Positions 26,023 through 34,440 are shown, counted from the first letter of the stretch. The stretch is DNA of 64,000 bases from Pseudomonas sp. FP1742 (GCF_030687145.1 NZ_CP117460.1:2356001-2420000), one strand, 5' to 3'. Made by a program: numbers and translations. Notes: generated by a model from the letters alone, not told the origin.

Positions 26023-27030
26023 TCAGACCTGCGCTTTACGCCAAACCCCTTTCCCGCTCAACCGCCCCCGATCATGCGCTTTGGTAAAATCCTGCGCCGG
26101 CCCTTTCGGCACGATCCCGGTCGGATTGATGGTCTTGTGGCTGCCATAGTAGTGATTCTTGATGTGTTCGAAATTCACCGTTTCGGCAATCCCCGACCAC
26201 TGATAAATCTCCCGTAGCCAGTTCGACAGGTTCGGATAATCGGCAATCCGCCGCAGATTGCATTTGAAGTGGCCGTAATACACCGCGTCAAAACGAATCA
26301 TCGTGGTGAACAGGCGGATATCCGCTTCAGTCAGGTATTCACCCGTCAGGTAACGATTGGCGCCCAGCAGCTGTTCCAGCCGATCCAGCTCAGCAAACAA
26401 CTCATCGAACGCCTCTTCGTAAGCCTGCTGTGAGGTAGCAAACCCGGCGCGATAGACGCCGTTGTTTACCGCCGGATAAATCCGCTCGTTCAGGGCGTCA
26501 ATTTCGCTGCGTAGCGGTGCCGGGTAGAAATCCAGGTCATTGCCGGTCAAGTCATCGAACGCGCTGTTGAACATGCGGATGATCTCCGCCGATTCATTGT
26601 TGACGATACGTCCCAGCTGCTTGTCCCACAGCACCGGCACGGTGACGCGGCCGGTGTAGTCGGCGGTATCGGCGGTGTAGCGTTGGTGCATGAAATTGAA
26701 GTGATCGAGCTTGTCACCGGTCGATCCGAGGTTTTTATCGAAGGTCCAGCCGTTTTCCAGCATCAACCAACTGACCACCGACACGTCGATCAGGCTTTCC
26801 AGGCCTTTGAGTTTGCGCAGGATCAGCGTGCGATGGGCCCACGGGCAGGCGAGGGACACATACAGGTGATAGCGCCCGGCCTCGGCGGCAAAACCACCGA
26901 CGCCGGTCGGGCCCGGCTTGCCATCGGCGGTCAGCCAGTTGCGACGCTGTGCCTGTTCACGCTGGAACGCGCCGTCCTTGCTGCTTTGGTACCACTGATC
27001 CTGCCAGCGACCTTCAACTAACAAACCCAT
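26023..27030 (-). CDS. Glutathionyl-hydroquinone reductase (Xi-class GST)
   Basis: The product is 335 residues, resembling E. coli YqjG. An N-terminal thioredoxin-like domain has the catalytic Cys62 in the motif LACPWAHRTLILRKLKGLE, followed by an all-helical C-terminal domain. The family reduces S-glutathionyl-hydroquinones to hydroquinones with GSH, releasing GSSG. It stands alone, with a perfect 8-bp inverted repeat centred at 27124 about 90 bp upstream. The start is ATG 27030 (MGLLVEGRWQDQWYQ). Confidence 0.92.
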   Translation of the reverse strand: MGLLVEGRWQDQWYQSSKDGAFQREQAQRRNWLTADGKPGPTGVGGFAAEAGRYHLYVSLACPWAHRTLILRKLKGLESLIDVSVVSWLMLENGWTFDKNLGSTGDKLDHFNFMHQRYTADTADYTGRVTVPVLWDKQLGRIVNNESAEIIRMFNSAFDDLTGNDLDFYPAPLRSEIDALNERIYPAVNNGVYRAGFATSQQAYEEAFDELFAELDRLEQLLGANRYLTGEYLTEADIRLFTTMIRFDAVYYGHFKCNLRRIADYPNLSNWLREIYQWSGIAETVNFEHIKNHYYGSHKTINPTGIVPKGPAQDFTKAHDRGRLSGKGVWRKAQV

Positions 27031-27115
27031 GTGCCTGACTCCTCAACCTAATAAGCGTTGGAGAGGAGTCTATGCGCATAGGTTCGAACAAAAAGCGCAA
27101 AGGTTGGACTGTTAT

Positions 27116-27132
27116 GATCGATTAAATCGATC
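27116..27132. repeat. Perfect inverted repeat GATCGATT-A-AATCGATC
   Basis: 8-bp arms around a single A overlap the ybiB stop codon and lie about 86 bp upstream of the glutathionyl-hydroquinone reductase start. It could be an operator for that gene or a weak stem at the end of the tus operon. Confidence 0.5.
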
Positions 27133-28123
27133 GATCCCGGGCATCCCAGTATTGCTGGGCGGTTTCGAAGGCTTGTTCGCGGGGCTGGCCGAGGCCGCGC
27201 AAGGCCAGGGCCATGGTCGAGATCAATGCCATTTGCGGGTAGCTGTCGACCACGTCGCCACGCCACACGGCTTTCAAGTGCTCGGGATCGAGCGTCGCCG
27301 GTTTGACGTGGCGCTGGCTCGACAGCTGCGGCCATTCTTCATCCCAGCTTTCGCCACCGGTGGTGCCGTACAGGTGACTGTCGGCGTCCGGATTGACCTC
27401 GATCTCGCCGCCATCACCCTTGATGACGATGGCGGTATCGCCGAGCAAACCGCTGGCATCGCGGTGCACCGCCTGGTAGCCGGGGTGGAAAATGCTTTGC
27501 AGGCCACAGCGGGCGCTCAGCGGGTTGAGAATCCGCGTCAGGGAATGGATCGGCGAGCGCAGGCCCAGAGTGTTGCGCAGGTCGATCATCCGCTGAAGCT
27601 GGGGTGCCCAGTCCACCAGGGGCATGAACGCCAGACCGCCCTGATCAAGCGCCGACCCGACCTGCTGCCAATTGCGGCACAGCGGTATGTTCAGCGTCTG
27701 GAGCAGTTGTTCACTGTAGAGCCGACCCGCCGTGTGCGCGCCGCCGCCATGCATGAAAATGCGCACGCCGTTCTGCCCCAGGCACTTGGCCGCCAGCAGA
27801 TACCACGGCAAGTGGCGCTTCTTGCCGGCATACGTCGGCCAATCCAGATCGACCGCCAGCGCCGGTGGATTCAGGCGTTCACGCAAGGCTTCGGCGAACC
27901 CGGCCATTTCCTCGGCGCTTTCTTCCTTGTGCCGCAACAGCATCAGGAACGCGCCGAGCTGGGTGTCCTCGACCTTGTCGTCGAGCACCATGCCCATGGC
28001 CTCGCGGGCTTCGGCCCGGGTCAGATCGCGGGCGCCGCGTTTGCCTTTGCCAAGGATCCGCACGAATTGGGCGAACGGGTGCTCGGCGGGCGTTTCGAGG
28101 GTCAGCGCTGGATAGTCGGTCAT
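27122..28123 (-). CDS. ybiB: YbiB-like TrpD2 family DNA-binding protein
   Basis: The product is 333 residues with the anthranilate phosphoribosyltransferase fold: helical N-domain FVRILGKGKRGARDLTRAEAREAMGMVLD, then a core with MHGGGAHTAGRLYSEQ instead of the catalytic TrpD glycine motif. E. coli YbiB (TrpD2) binds nucleic acid rather than acting in tryptophan synthesis. The ATG overlaps the tusE stop (ATGA), placing it at the end of the tusDCBE operon. Start ATG 28123 is preferred over an in-frame codon 6 bp upstream because of that overlap. Confidence 0.88.
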   Translation of the reverse strand: MTDYPALTLETPAEHPFAQFVRILGKGKRGARDLTRAEAREAMGMVLDDKVEDTQLGAFLMLLRHKEESAEEMAGFAEALRERLNPPALAVDLDWPTYAGKKRHLPWYLLAAKCLGQNGVRIFMHGGGAHTAGRLYSEQLLQTLNIPLCRNWQQVGSALDQGGLAFMPLVDWAPQLQRMIDLRNTLGLRSPIHSLTRILNPLSARCGLQSIFHPGYQAVHRDASGLLGDTAIVIKGDGGEIEVNPDADSHLYGTTGGESWDEEWPQLSSQRHVKPATLDPEHLKAVWRGDVVDSYPQMALISTMALALRGLGQPREQAFETAQQYWDARDRSI

Positions 28124-28455
28124 AAGCAATTCGTCGGTTTGGGCAGGCCCGCCAGTTTCGCGGCGAGTTTGGCAGGGGTGCCTTTGAACAGTCGGTTCAG
28201 GTGCAGGCTGTTGCCCTTGTCGGGGCCGAGTTTCAATGCGGTGTACTTGATCAACGGGCGGGTGGCCGGGGACAGCTGGAATTCGTCGTAGAAACGGCGC
28301 AGCAGTTCGAGGATCTCCCAGTGTTCCGGACTCAACTCGATGCCTTCGGCGGCGGCGAGGGCGGCGGCCACCTCGGCCGACCAGTCGCTCAGTTCGACCA
28401 GGAAACCGTCCTTGTCCAGTTCAATGGCGCGGGCGCCAACGGTCAGGGATTTCAT
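28120..28455 (-). CDS. tusE: Sulfur carrier TusE (DsrC family)
   Basis: The product is 111 residues. The DsrC/TusE family ends with a conserved Cys, here the penultimate residue (GLPKPTNCL). It accepts persulfide sulfur from TusBCD and passes it to MnmA for wobble-U 2-thiolation. Both flanking junctions are ATGA overlaps (tusB upstream, ybiB downstream). Only the C-terminal Cys is present, as in TusE rather than in dissimilatory DsrC, which has two. Confidence 0.93.
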   Translation of the reverse strand: MKSLTVGARAIELDKDGFLVELSDWSAEVAAALAAAEGIELSPEHWEILELLRRFYDEFQLSPATRPLIKYTALKLGPDKGNSLHLNRLFKGTPAKLAAKLAGLPKPTNCL

Positions 28456-28745
28456 AGCCAACTGTTGACCTTGTCATAGTGAATCGACAGTTCGACGAAG
28501 GCCGGGTAATCGATGGCGTTGGCCCAGTCCGGGACTTGCAGAGCCCGGGCCTGTGCGTCTTCGGCCAGTACGAACAGTTTCAGGTTGCGAGCATGCAAAG
28601 AGCTGAATGGCGCGGTGCCTGGCTGCAGGGCATAGGCCGCGTCGCCGCTCAGCAGCAGCGCATCGTCGGCGCCGATCACGCGCAGGCAACTGCCCAGGCG
28701 CTCGTCGCCGAAAGGGGAATGAGACAACACATGCAAAGTCGACAT
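28452..28745 (-). CDS. tusB: Sulfur relay protein TusB
   Basis: The product is 97 residues, starting MSTLHVLSHSPFGDERL. This is the small DsrH-like subunit of the TusBCD heterohexamer. It overlaps tusC by 1 bp and tusE by 4 bp. Identification rests on size, the HVLSHSPF start and the operon position. Confidence 0.92.
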   Translation of the reverse strand: MSTLHVLSHSPFGDERLGSCLRVIGADDALLLSGDAAYALQPGTAPFSSLHARNLKLFVLAEDAQARALQVPDWANAIDYPAFVELSIHYDKVNSWL

Positions 28746-29107
28746 CAGAGGGTGATCACCTGGTCGTAACGGTCAATAAGGGCGGTGATGTCCTGGGCGC
28801 TCAGCACCCGGGCTTCTGCAAGTGACAGACCTGCCGGGTCAAGACCTCGGGCCGCTACGCTGTCAGCGCACACAAACAAGTCTTCGACACCAAACATCGG
28901 CAAGGCTTGCAGGTTGGCGCTCAGGTCTTTCTGTTGCAGGGCTTTGGCGTCCTGTTTCGCAGCGAGCTGGAACACTCCGTCATCGAGAAACAGCAGGCCG
29001 ATCGGCAGATCGAAGGCGCCGCCGGCCAGAACAATATCCAGCGCTTCCCGCGCATTCGGCCCGGACCATGGCGCCTGCCGGCTGATAATCAGCAAGGATT
29101 TAGCCAT
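28745..29107 (-). CDS. tusC: Sulfur relay protein TusC
   Basis: The product is 120 residues, DsrF-like, starting AKSLLIISRQAPWSGPNAREALDIVLAGGAFD, typical of the family. It is the structural subunit of TusBCD. One base separates it from tusD and it overlaps tusB by 1 bp. Confidence 0.93.
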   Translation of the reverse strand: MAKSLLIISRQAPWSGPNAREALDIVLAGGAFDLPIGLLFLDDGVFQLAAKQDAKALQQKDLSANLQALPMFGVEDLFVCADSVAARGLDPAGLSLAEARVLSAQDITALIDRYDQVITL

Positions 29108-29108
29108 T

Positions 29109-29501
29109 TCACGCGCCTCCGAAACAGATCAGGCGGTCAGCGTCCTGCACCGCGTCATGCAACTGGCCAAGGCCGGACAATTCCCACGGCGCTCCCACGG
29201 CGACCGCTTCACGCTGATAGCGCTGGGCTTCTTCCTCGTTCAGCACGCCACGACGCAGGGCGGCGGCGATGCAGACCACGCCATCGAGTTGATGCTCGCT
29301 GACAAAGTTGCGCCATTGCTTGGGCAAGTCCTGCTCATCCTGAGGCGTGACCACACTGCCGGACGCGTTGTAGACGCCATCCTGATAGAAAAACAGCCGG
29401 ACAATCTCATGTCCGCCGGCCAGCGCGGCCTGGGCGAACAGCAAGGCACGGCGCGAGGAGGGCGCATGGGCGGCGGAAAACAGCGCAATGGCAAACTTCA
29501 T
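29109..29501 (-). CDS. tusD: Sulfurtransferase TusD
   Basis: The product is 130 residues, DsrE-like. Cys77 in LDGVVCIAAALRRG corresponds to the persulfide-carrying cysteine of TusD. The start is ATG 29501 (MKFAIALFSAAHAPSS); ten codons upstream are open but not family-like. It is the first gene of tusD-tusC-tusB-tusE-ybiB. Confidence 0.93.
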   Translation of the reverse strand: MKFAIALFSAAHAPSSRRALLFAQAALAGGHEIVRLFFYQDGVYNASGSVVTPQDEQDLPKQWRNFVSEHQLDGVVCIAAALRRGVLNEEEAQRYQREAVAVGAPWELSGLGQLHDAVQDADRLICFGGA

Positions 29502-29589
29502 GGCGGACTCGATCAGCAAAACTGCGGCCATGATAAAGCTTTATCGCGGGTGCGGCGAAGGGCGTTTACCTGAAGACCGAGTCGCCGCC

Positions 29590-29682
29590 TTCGCGAGCAA
29601 GCCCGCTCCCACACTGGATCTGCGGCGGATCACGATTTTGTGATCGATAGAGTCGAGTGTGGGAGCGGGCTTGCTCGCGAAG
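29590..29682. repeat. REP pair, reversed arm order
   Basis: TTCGCGAGCAAGCCCGCTCC (29590 on) and GTGGGAGCGGGCTTGCTCGC (29659 on), in the region upstream of tusD. Confidence 0.92.
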
Positions 29683-29725
29683 ACGGACTTCCCTGCAACA
29701 TAAGTGCAGGATCTGATCACGCTAC

Positions 29726-30430
29726 TTAGCGCGGCATATAACCCAACTGCCAGCGCCGCGGAATCTTCAACGACATCACCCCCAGCGCCCCGGCAAACAG
29801 GCCACTGACAAACAGCGCCTTGAGCCCCAGATGCTGTTCCAGCAGCGCCCCAATCACCGCGCCGGCAAACATTCCGGTCCACGGGATCAACTGCACGCGC
29901 CAGCCATTGCGCCGCTCGCCAAGCATCCAGCGTCCCAGTCCACGGCCGAACCGCGACAGCGCGCCGGTGACGTAGGTCAGGCCGACCGGCAGTCCATTGA
30001 CCTCTTCCACCGCAGCATTGAGCATGCCCATGGCAATGATCGTTGCCAGCAGCGCCGGCAGTTGCAGGTCATAGGGCCAGGCTGCGGCGCCGCACAGCAA
30101 CGTGGCGATGCACAGCATCAATGGCAGCGCCCGTCGGCCACCGAATCGGCTGACGACAATGCCCAAGGCATTGCCGATGACGAACGTGGCCACGAGAATC
30201 ACCAGACGCAAAGTCAGCCCGAGGTCGCCATCGCTGATTGCTACGGCAAGGCGTGTGGTGTTGCCGCTCATGAAGGACACGAAGTCGCCGCTGGCCATGA
30301 AGCCGATGGCATCGGTCATGCCGGCGAGCACCGACAAACCGGCGACCAGCGACAGGCCGATGCGTCCGCGCCATTTATGAGTATGCAGATGGCCCGGCGT
30401 GGCCCGGGTGCTTGAAGGAGAAGGCAGCAT
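29726..30430 (-). CDS. YoaK family (DUF1275) membrane protein
   Basis: The product is 234 residues with about six hydrophobic segments. The family hallmark is visible in GLSVLAGMTDAIGFMASGDFVSFMSGNTTRLAVA and AVEEVNGLPVGLTYVTGALSRFGRGL. The family is widespread and its function is unestablished. It is a single gene between a REP pair and a hypothetical gene on the same strand. Confidence 0.88.
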   Translation of the reverse strand: MLPSPSSTRATPGHLHTHKWRGRIGLSLVAGLSVLAGMTDAIGFMASGDFVSFMSGNTTRLAVAISDGDLGLTLRLVILVATFVIGNALGIVVSRFGGRRALPLMLCIATLLCGAAAWPYDLQLPALLATIIAMGMLNAAVEEVNGLPVGLTYVTGALSRFGRGLGRWMLGERRNGWRVQLIPWTGMFAGAVIGALLEQHLGLKALFVSGLFAGALGVMSLKIPRRWQLGYMPR

Positions 30431-30458
30431 TGAAGAGGACTTCCTTGAGCAGCGATGA

Positions 30459-30788
30459 TTACTTGGCTAACCCATATAACTCGCAATACTCAAGCCAGTC
30501 CATGCCGGCCATCTCTGCAACTTCCTTGTGCACTTCCATGCGTTGGGCCTGATATTCCTCGGGTGTGGCGGTGGTCAGTTGCAACGTCAGCTCCCAGGCA
30601 AACAAACCCAGGCGCTCCGCCTCGGCTTCGAACGCTTCATGCAAACGCTCGTCGCGGTACTGCGCCACCGTCTGGCTCTTGGCCTGGGCCAACAGTGGAT
30701 TCAGGTTATCCAGTTCGACGCGCAGTTCGGGGCGCTGATCGAGAAACTTCTTCAGCGCCTGCTCGTGTTGCTGTTCGGTTGCCGCCAT
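30459..30788 (-). CDS. Small helical hypothetical protein
   Basis: The product is 109 residues, acidic and predicted helical throughout (EQALKKFLDQRPELRVELDNL ... MEVHKEVAEMAGMDWLEYCELYGLAK), with no signal peptide. The start is ATG 30788 because AAGGAG lies 6 nt before it. I do not recognise a characterised family. It lies 18 bp downstream of the small HTH-like gene on the same strand, so the two are probably co-transcribed. Confidence 0.75.
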   Translation of the reverse strand: MAATEQQHEQALKKFLDQRPELRVELDNLNPLLAQAKSQTVAQYRDERLHEAFEAEAERLGLFAWELTLQLTTATPEEYQAQRMEVHKEVAEMAGMDWLEYCELYGLAK

Positions 30789-30806
30789 GGTCACTCCTTG
30801 AAGGGA

Positions 30807-31055
30807 TTACGAAGACTGCTTTTTGCTCGCCTTGGCAGCCGCGGCCAGACACTCGAGGGCAAACTGCTCGGTGTAGGTCATCTGGATCGGCGTGGTTTCG
30901 CCTTTGACGGTTCTTTCGCCGTCGAGAATGTAACGAATCCGCTTGTCGGTGACGCCAATTCGCTTGGCGATCCAGGCCGGCGTCTGACCGATCTGGCTGA
31001 TCAGCTTGTCGGCGTAGTCGGTGGAGGGTTTGTAGAACTCGGCGTTGGGTGTCAT
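30807..31055 (-). CDS. Small protein with helix-turn-helix-like segment
   Basis: The product is 82 residues, starting at ATG 31055 (MTPNAEFYKPSTDYADKL) after AGGAAAGGTC. The segment IGQTPAWIAKRIGVTDKRIRYILDG (about residues 22-46) looks like a lambda-repressor/Cro-type HTH. The C-terminal part (TYTEQFALECLAAAAKASKKQSS) is helical and basic. It may be a DNA-binding regulator; its target is unknown. It is first in a pair with the 109-residue gene. Confidence 0.75.
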   Translation of the reverse strand: MTPNAEFYKPSTDYADKLISQIGQTPAWIAKRIGVTDKRIRYILDGERTVKGETTPIQMTYTEQFALECLAAAAKASKKQSS

Positions 31056-31203
31056 GACCTTTCCTGGAAAATGGGCGATGCGACGATATTGGCGCGACAG
31101 GGTGCGCGAATCGTTGCGCGGTGTCGCGGTATAAATGAAGTAAAGCAGAACGATACGCCGCGCCGCGGTGGTACAGTCCGCTTTTTCCTGATGAGCGAAC
31201 GCA

Positions 31204-31554
31204 ATGCGAATTCTGATGGTGGCGCTGGCCGCAACCTTGCTGGCGGGCTGTGCCGGATCGGCGATGAACGACGCCCGCGGCAAAACCCCGTACAAAACCC
31301 TGACCTCGGACAAACCGGAAAAAGTCGTCGCCCAGTGCGTGCAGTTTGCCTGGCAGGACGAGGCAGTGTTCGGCGTCGATGCTGGCGCGTATTTGCAGCC
31401 GGGCAAGAAGGGCGGCTCGACGGTCTACACCCGTTCGGCCGAGTCTTTCGTGGACGTGACCACCGATGCGTCAGGCACGGCCTTGAGCTACTACGCCCAG
31501 CATGATGATTTTGTCGCCAAGCGCCGTTTGGCGGCGTTGGCGACCTGCCTTTAA
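31204..31554 (+). CDS. Putative lipoprotein
   Basis: The product is 116 residues. The signal sequence MRILMVALAATLLAGCAGS has a lipobox (LLAGC), with Cys16 as the predicted lipidated residue. The mature part holds two further cysteines (VAQCVQF and the C-terminal TCL). After the lipid Cys come GSAMND, so outer-membrane sorting is likely. The family is unknown to me. It is followed by a REP pair. Confidence 0.8.
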   Translation: MRILMVALAATLLAGCAGSAMNDARGKTPYKTLTSDKPEKVVAQCVQFAWQDEAVFGVDAGAYLQPGKKGGSTVYTRSAESFVDVTTDASGTALSYYAQHDDFVAKRRLAALATCL

Positions 31555-31584
31555 GCACGGCCTGATCGGCTGACGCCATTCCAG

Positions 31585-31674
31585 TGTGGGAGCGGGCTTG
31601 CTCGCGAAGAGGGCGCGTCAGTCGACATGAATGTTGTCTGGCACACCGCCTTCGCGAGCAAGCCCGCTCCCACA
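31585..31674. repeat. REP pair (near-identical to the pair at 34351)
   Basis: A standard inverted pair between the convergent lipoprotein and GNAT genes. Its central spacer (GTCAGTCGACATGAATGTTG and following) is the same as that of the pair at 34351-34440 except for one base. Confidence 0.92.
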
Positions 31675-31675
31675 G

Positions 31676-32116
31676 TTACGCGTCTTGATCAGTGTTAACG
31701 AGGCGCTTCTGGAAAAAGAAGCGCTTGTGGCCCGGCGGATAATCGGCAATGTGCCCCAGCTCGCTGTAGCCGTGTTTTTTGTAGAATTCCGGCGCCTGGA
31801 AGTCGAAGGTGTCCAGCCAGATCCCGATGCACTCTTTCTCCCGCGCCAGGTCTTCGGCCATCTGCATCAGCTTCGAGCCCAGCCCTTGTCCCCGTGCCTG
31901 GTCCGGCACCGACAACAACTCAATGAAAAACCACTGGTAAAACACCCGGGCATAAAGCCCGCCGAGAATCTCGTCGTTGTCATCGCGTACCAGCAAAGCA
32001 ATTTGCTCTGACACCGTGGGCCCGGCCTTTGAGGCGTTGTAGACGCGCAGTGGAGCGAGGATTGCGTCGCGCTCTTGCTGGGTGGCATTTGTCGACAGTT
32101 CGATTCGCAGGGTCAT
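31676..32116 (-). CDS. GNAT family N-acetyltransferase
   Basis: The product is 146 residues. The acetyl-CoA binding motif is ARGQGLGSKLMQMAEDLAREK, and FQAPEFYKKHGYSELGHI is the family's C-terminal motif. The substrate is unknown. It lies divergent to nudK across 129 bp. Confidence 0.87.
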   Translation of the reverse strand: MTLRIELSTNATQQERDAILAPLRVYNASKAGPTVSEQIALLVRDDNDEILGGLYARVFYQWFFIELLSVPDQARGQGLGSKLMQMAEDLAREKECIGIWLDTFDFQAPEFYKKHGYSELGHIADYPPGHKRFFFQKRLVNTDQDA

Positions 32117-32245
32117 GTGCTACATCCTTATGGCGGTGAAGGCTGAGCCTATCCCGGTCGCCGCGATTGTTCTATCCCCCCAAACCAGAGAAATCTGTTT
32201 TGGCCTAACATGTACGCTTTCTGATGAAAGTAAGGATGGGTTGTT

Positions 32246-32839
32246 ATGTCTGTCACAGCCGAGCGGGTCAACATCATCGAGTCCCAGGTGTTGTCCCACG
32301 ACTGGTACCTGCTGAAGAAAATCACGTTCGATTACTTGCGCAACAACGGCGACTGGCAGCGCCAGACCCGCGAGGTTTATGACCGTGGCAACGGGGCGGC
32401 GATCCTGCTGTTCAACCGTGAGAAGAGAACCGTCGTGCTGACTCGCCAGTTCCGGTTGCCGGTGTTCGTCAACGGCCATGATGGCTTGTTGATTGAAGTA
32501 GCGGCGGGGTTGCTGGAAGGCGCTGCACCTGAAGAGCGCATTCGCGCTGAAGCCGAAGAAGAAACCGGCTATCGCGTCCACCATGTGCAGAAGGTGTTCG
32601 AGTCCTACATGAGCCCGGGTTCGGTCACGGAGAAACTGCATTTCTTTATTGCCGAGTACGACGCGTCTTCGAAAGTCGGCGAGGGTGGCGGGCTGGAAGA
32701 AGAAACCGAAGAACTGGAAGTGCTGGAGTGGCCGTTCGACGATGCTCTTGAAGCGTTCTATCGCGGGGAAATCTGCGATGCCAAGACCATCATGCTGCTG
32801 CAGTATGCGGCGATGAAAAATATCTTCGCAGGGGTTTGA
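32246..32839 (+). CDS. nudK: GDP-mannose pyrophosphatase NudK
   Basis: The product is 197 residues. The Nudix box GLLEGAAPEERIRAEAEEETGY fits the consensus. The NudK N-terminal pattern (LLKKITFDYLRNNGDWQRQTREVYDRGNGA) distinguishes it from ADP-ribose pyrophosphatases, to which it is related. It hydrolyses GDP-mannose to GMP and mannose-1-phosphate. The start is ATG 32246 with AAGGA 9 nt upstream. Confidence 0.9.
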   Translation: MSVTAERVNIIESQVLSHDWYLLKKITFDYLRNNGDWQRQTREVYDRGNGAAILLFNREKRTVVLTRQFRLPVFVNGHDGLLIEVAAGLLEGAAPEERIRAEAEEETGYRVHHVQKVFESYMSPGSVTEKLHFFIAEYDASSKVGEGGGLEEETEELEVLEWPFDDALEAFYRGEICDAKTIMLLQYAAMKNIFAGV

Positions 32840-32964
32840 GATCACCTGCGGCAATGCCTGGATCGAGAGAGCGTTCAGGCACAATGGTCGAGCATTTCGG
32901 CACAGTAATCAGCCTTTGCTCTCTCTAGACTCGTGCTTCATACCAAGACACCGATGAGGTCACG

Positions 32965-33504
32965 ATGAACATCCGAATTATCCTCTGCGCATTGTCCATG
33001 GGCGTCGTCCTCACCGGGCACGCTGCCGACTTCTCGTTGACCAGCCAGGATATTGCTGAAAATCGCCCGCTGACCAGTCGCGAGGTGTTTCAGGGCTTCG
33101 GTTGCGAAGGGGGTAATACGTCTCCGCAACTGTCCTGGTCCAACGCCCCGGCGGGCACTAAAAGTTATGCGATCACGGTCTACGATCCTGATGCGCCGAC
33201 CGGCAGCGGCTGGTGGCATTGGACGGTGGTCAACTTACCGGCTTCCACCAGCAGTGTGCCAAGAGGGGTCGGTTCGAACCTGCCTGCCGGCGCAGTACAA
33301 GGGCGAACCGATTATGGCCAGTCGGGCTTTGGCGGAGCTTGCCCTCCGGCAGGGGATAAGCCCCATCGCTATCAATTCACCGTATGGGCGTTGAAAGTCG
33401 ATAAGCTGCCACTCGACAGCCAGGCCAGCGGCGCCCTGGTGGGCTATATGCTCAATGCCAACGCCTTGGCCAAAGCGACCATCACTTCAACTTACGGACG
33501 TTAA
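32965..33504 (+). CDS. Exported YbhB/YbcL family (PEBP-like) protein
   Basis: The product is 179 residues with a signal peptide (MNIRIILCALSMGVVLTGHAA). The mature domain has the phosphatidylethanolamine-binding-protein fold: NTSPQLSWSNAPAGTKSYAITVYDPDAPTGSGWWHWTVVNLPA, then CPPAGDKPHRYQFTVWAL. Bacterial members are periplasmic or cytosolic and of uncertain function. The next gene, an AraC regulator, starts 5 bp downstream. Confidence 0.9.
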   Translation: MNIRIILCALSMGVVLTGHAADFSLTSQDIAENRPLTSREVFQGFGCEGGNTSPQLSWSNAPAGTKSYAITVYDPDAPTGSGWWHWTVVNLPASTSSVPRGVGSNLPAGAVQGRTDYGQSGFGGACPPAGDKPHRYQFTVWALKVDKLPLDSQASGALVGYMLNANALAKATITSTYGR

Positions 33505-33509
33505 GCACA

Positions 33510-34328
33510 ATGCGCCCTTGTGACGGCATCCAGCACCGGGAAAACATTATCGATGCGTGTGTCATAAGGGCGCGGCAGCCTCATACCTTGCAACGGGTGC
33601 CGATATTCGCAACCACCTTGTGTCGAGTGCGACAGGGGGAAAAGCTGCTGCAATGGGATGATCGGGAGATGCGCGCAGGGCCGCAACATCTGATTCTGAT
33701 GCCGGCCGGGCGTGAGCTTGGTATCTCGAACTTCCCCGGTCTTCACGGTCACTACATCGCTGATGTCGTGACCTTTCCCGGTTCGACACTGCGCAACTTC
33801 AGCAACCGATATGGCCGCCAGATCATGAGTGGTCACCGTGCCCCGACCACAGATCTGTGTGTTCCTCTGGACCGGCACACGACGCAGGCATGGGATCAGT
33901 TATTGGCCGCCATCAATGCGAACGCTCCGGATGCATTACGCACCCACTATGGGGAAGCGGTTCTGCTCAGCCTGGGCCTCAACGGCCAGGCCGGACCGCT
34001 GCTGATGGATCGCAATGATCCACTGTCCGAACGGGTGCAGCAGTTGCTGATGGGCAGCCCTGAGAGCGACTGGACGGTTGCGAGCGTCGCACAACACCTG
34101 AACCTCGGCGAATCGACGTTGCGTCGCCAGCTGGCCAATGAGGGGAGCAGTTTCAGGAATATTCTGGAAAGCGTTCGACTGGCGACCGCGTTGCAATGGT
34201 TGCAAACCACGTCCCGGCCCATCGGTGAAATTGCCGGTGCCAGCGGCTACGCCTCGGCCTCACGTTTTGCCGTGCGCTTTCGCTCACATTACGGCCTGTC
34301 GCCACGGGAATTGCGGGCAACGATCTAG
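33510..34328 (+). CDS. AraC family transcriptional regulator
   Basis: The product is 272 residues. An N-terminal cupin-like effector domain without clear homologues is followed by a C-terminal double HTH: SVAQHLNLGESTLRRQLANEGSSFRNILESVRL and IGEIAGASGYASASRFAVRFRSHYGLSPRELR. ATG 33510 lies 5 bp after the preceding gene with only a weak ribosome site, so coupling to the YbhB-like gene is likely. A plausible role is control of that gene. Confidence 0.88.
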   Translation: MRPCDGIQHRENIIDACVIRARQPHTLQRVPIFATTLCRVRQGEKLLQWDDREMRAGPQHLILMPAGRELGISNFPGLHGHYIADVVTFPGSTLRNFSNRYGRQIMSGHRAPTTDLCVPLDRHTTQAWDQLLAAINANAPDALRTHYGEAVLLSLGLNGQAGPLLMDRNDPLSERVQQLLMGSPESDWTVASVAQHLNLGESTLRRQLANEGSSFRNILESVRLATALQWLQTTSRPIGEIAGASGYASASRFAVRFRSHYGLSPRELRATI

Positions 34329-34350
34329 GGCCTGCCTGGTGCAGATCCAG

Positions 34351-34440
34351 TGTGGGAGCGGGCTTGCTCGCGAAGAGGGCGTGTCAGTCGACATGAATGT
34401 TGTCTGGCACACCGCCTTCGCGAGCAAGCCCGCTCCCACA
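34351..34440. repeat. REP pair (near-identical to the pair at 31585)
   Basis: A standard inverted pair between the convergent araC and pirin genes. Confidence 0.92.

Noticed and set aside
32117..32245. Possible TPP or other riboswitch upstream of nudK
   Set aside because: The 129-bp divergent region lacks recognisable aptamer motifs.
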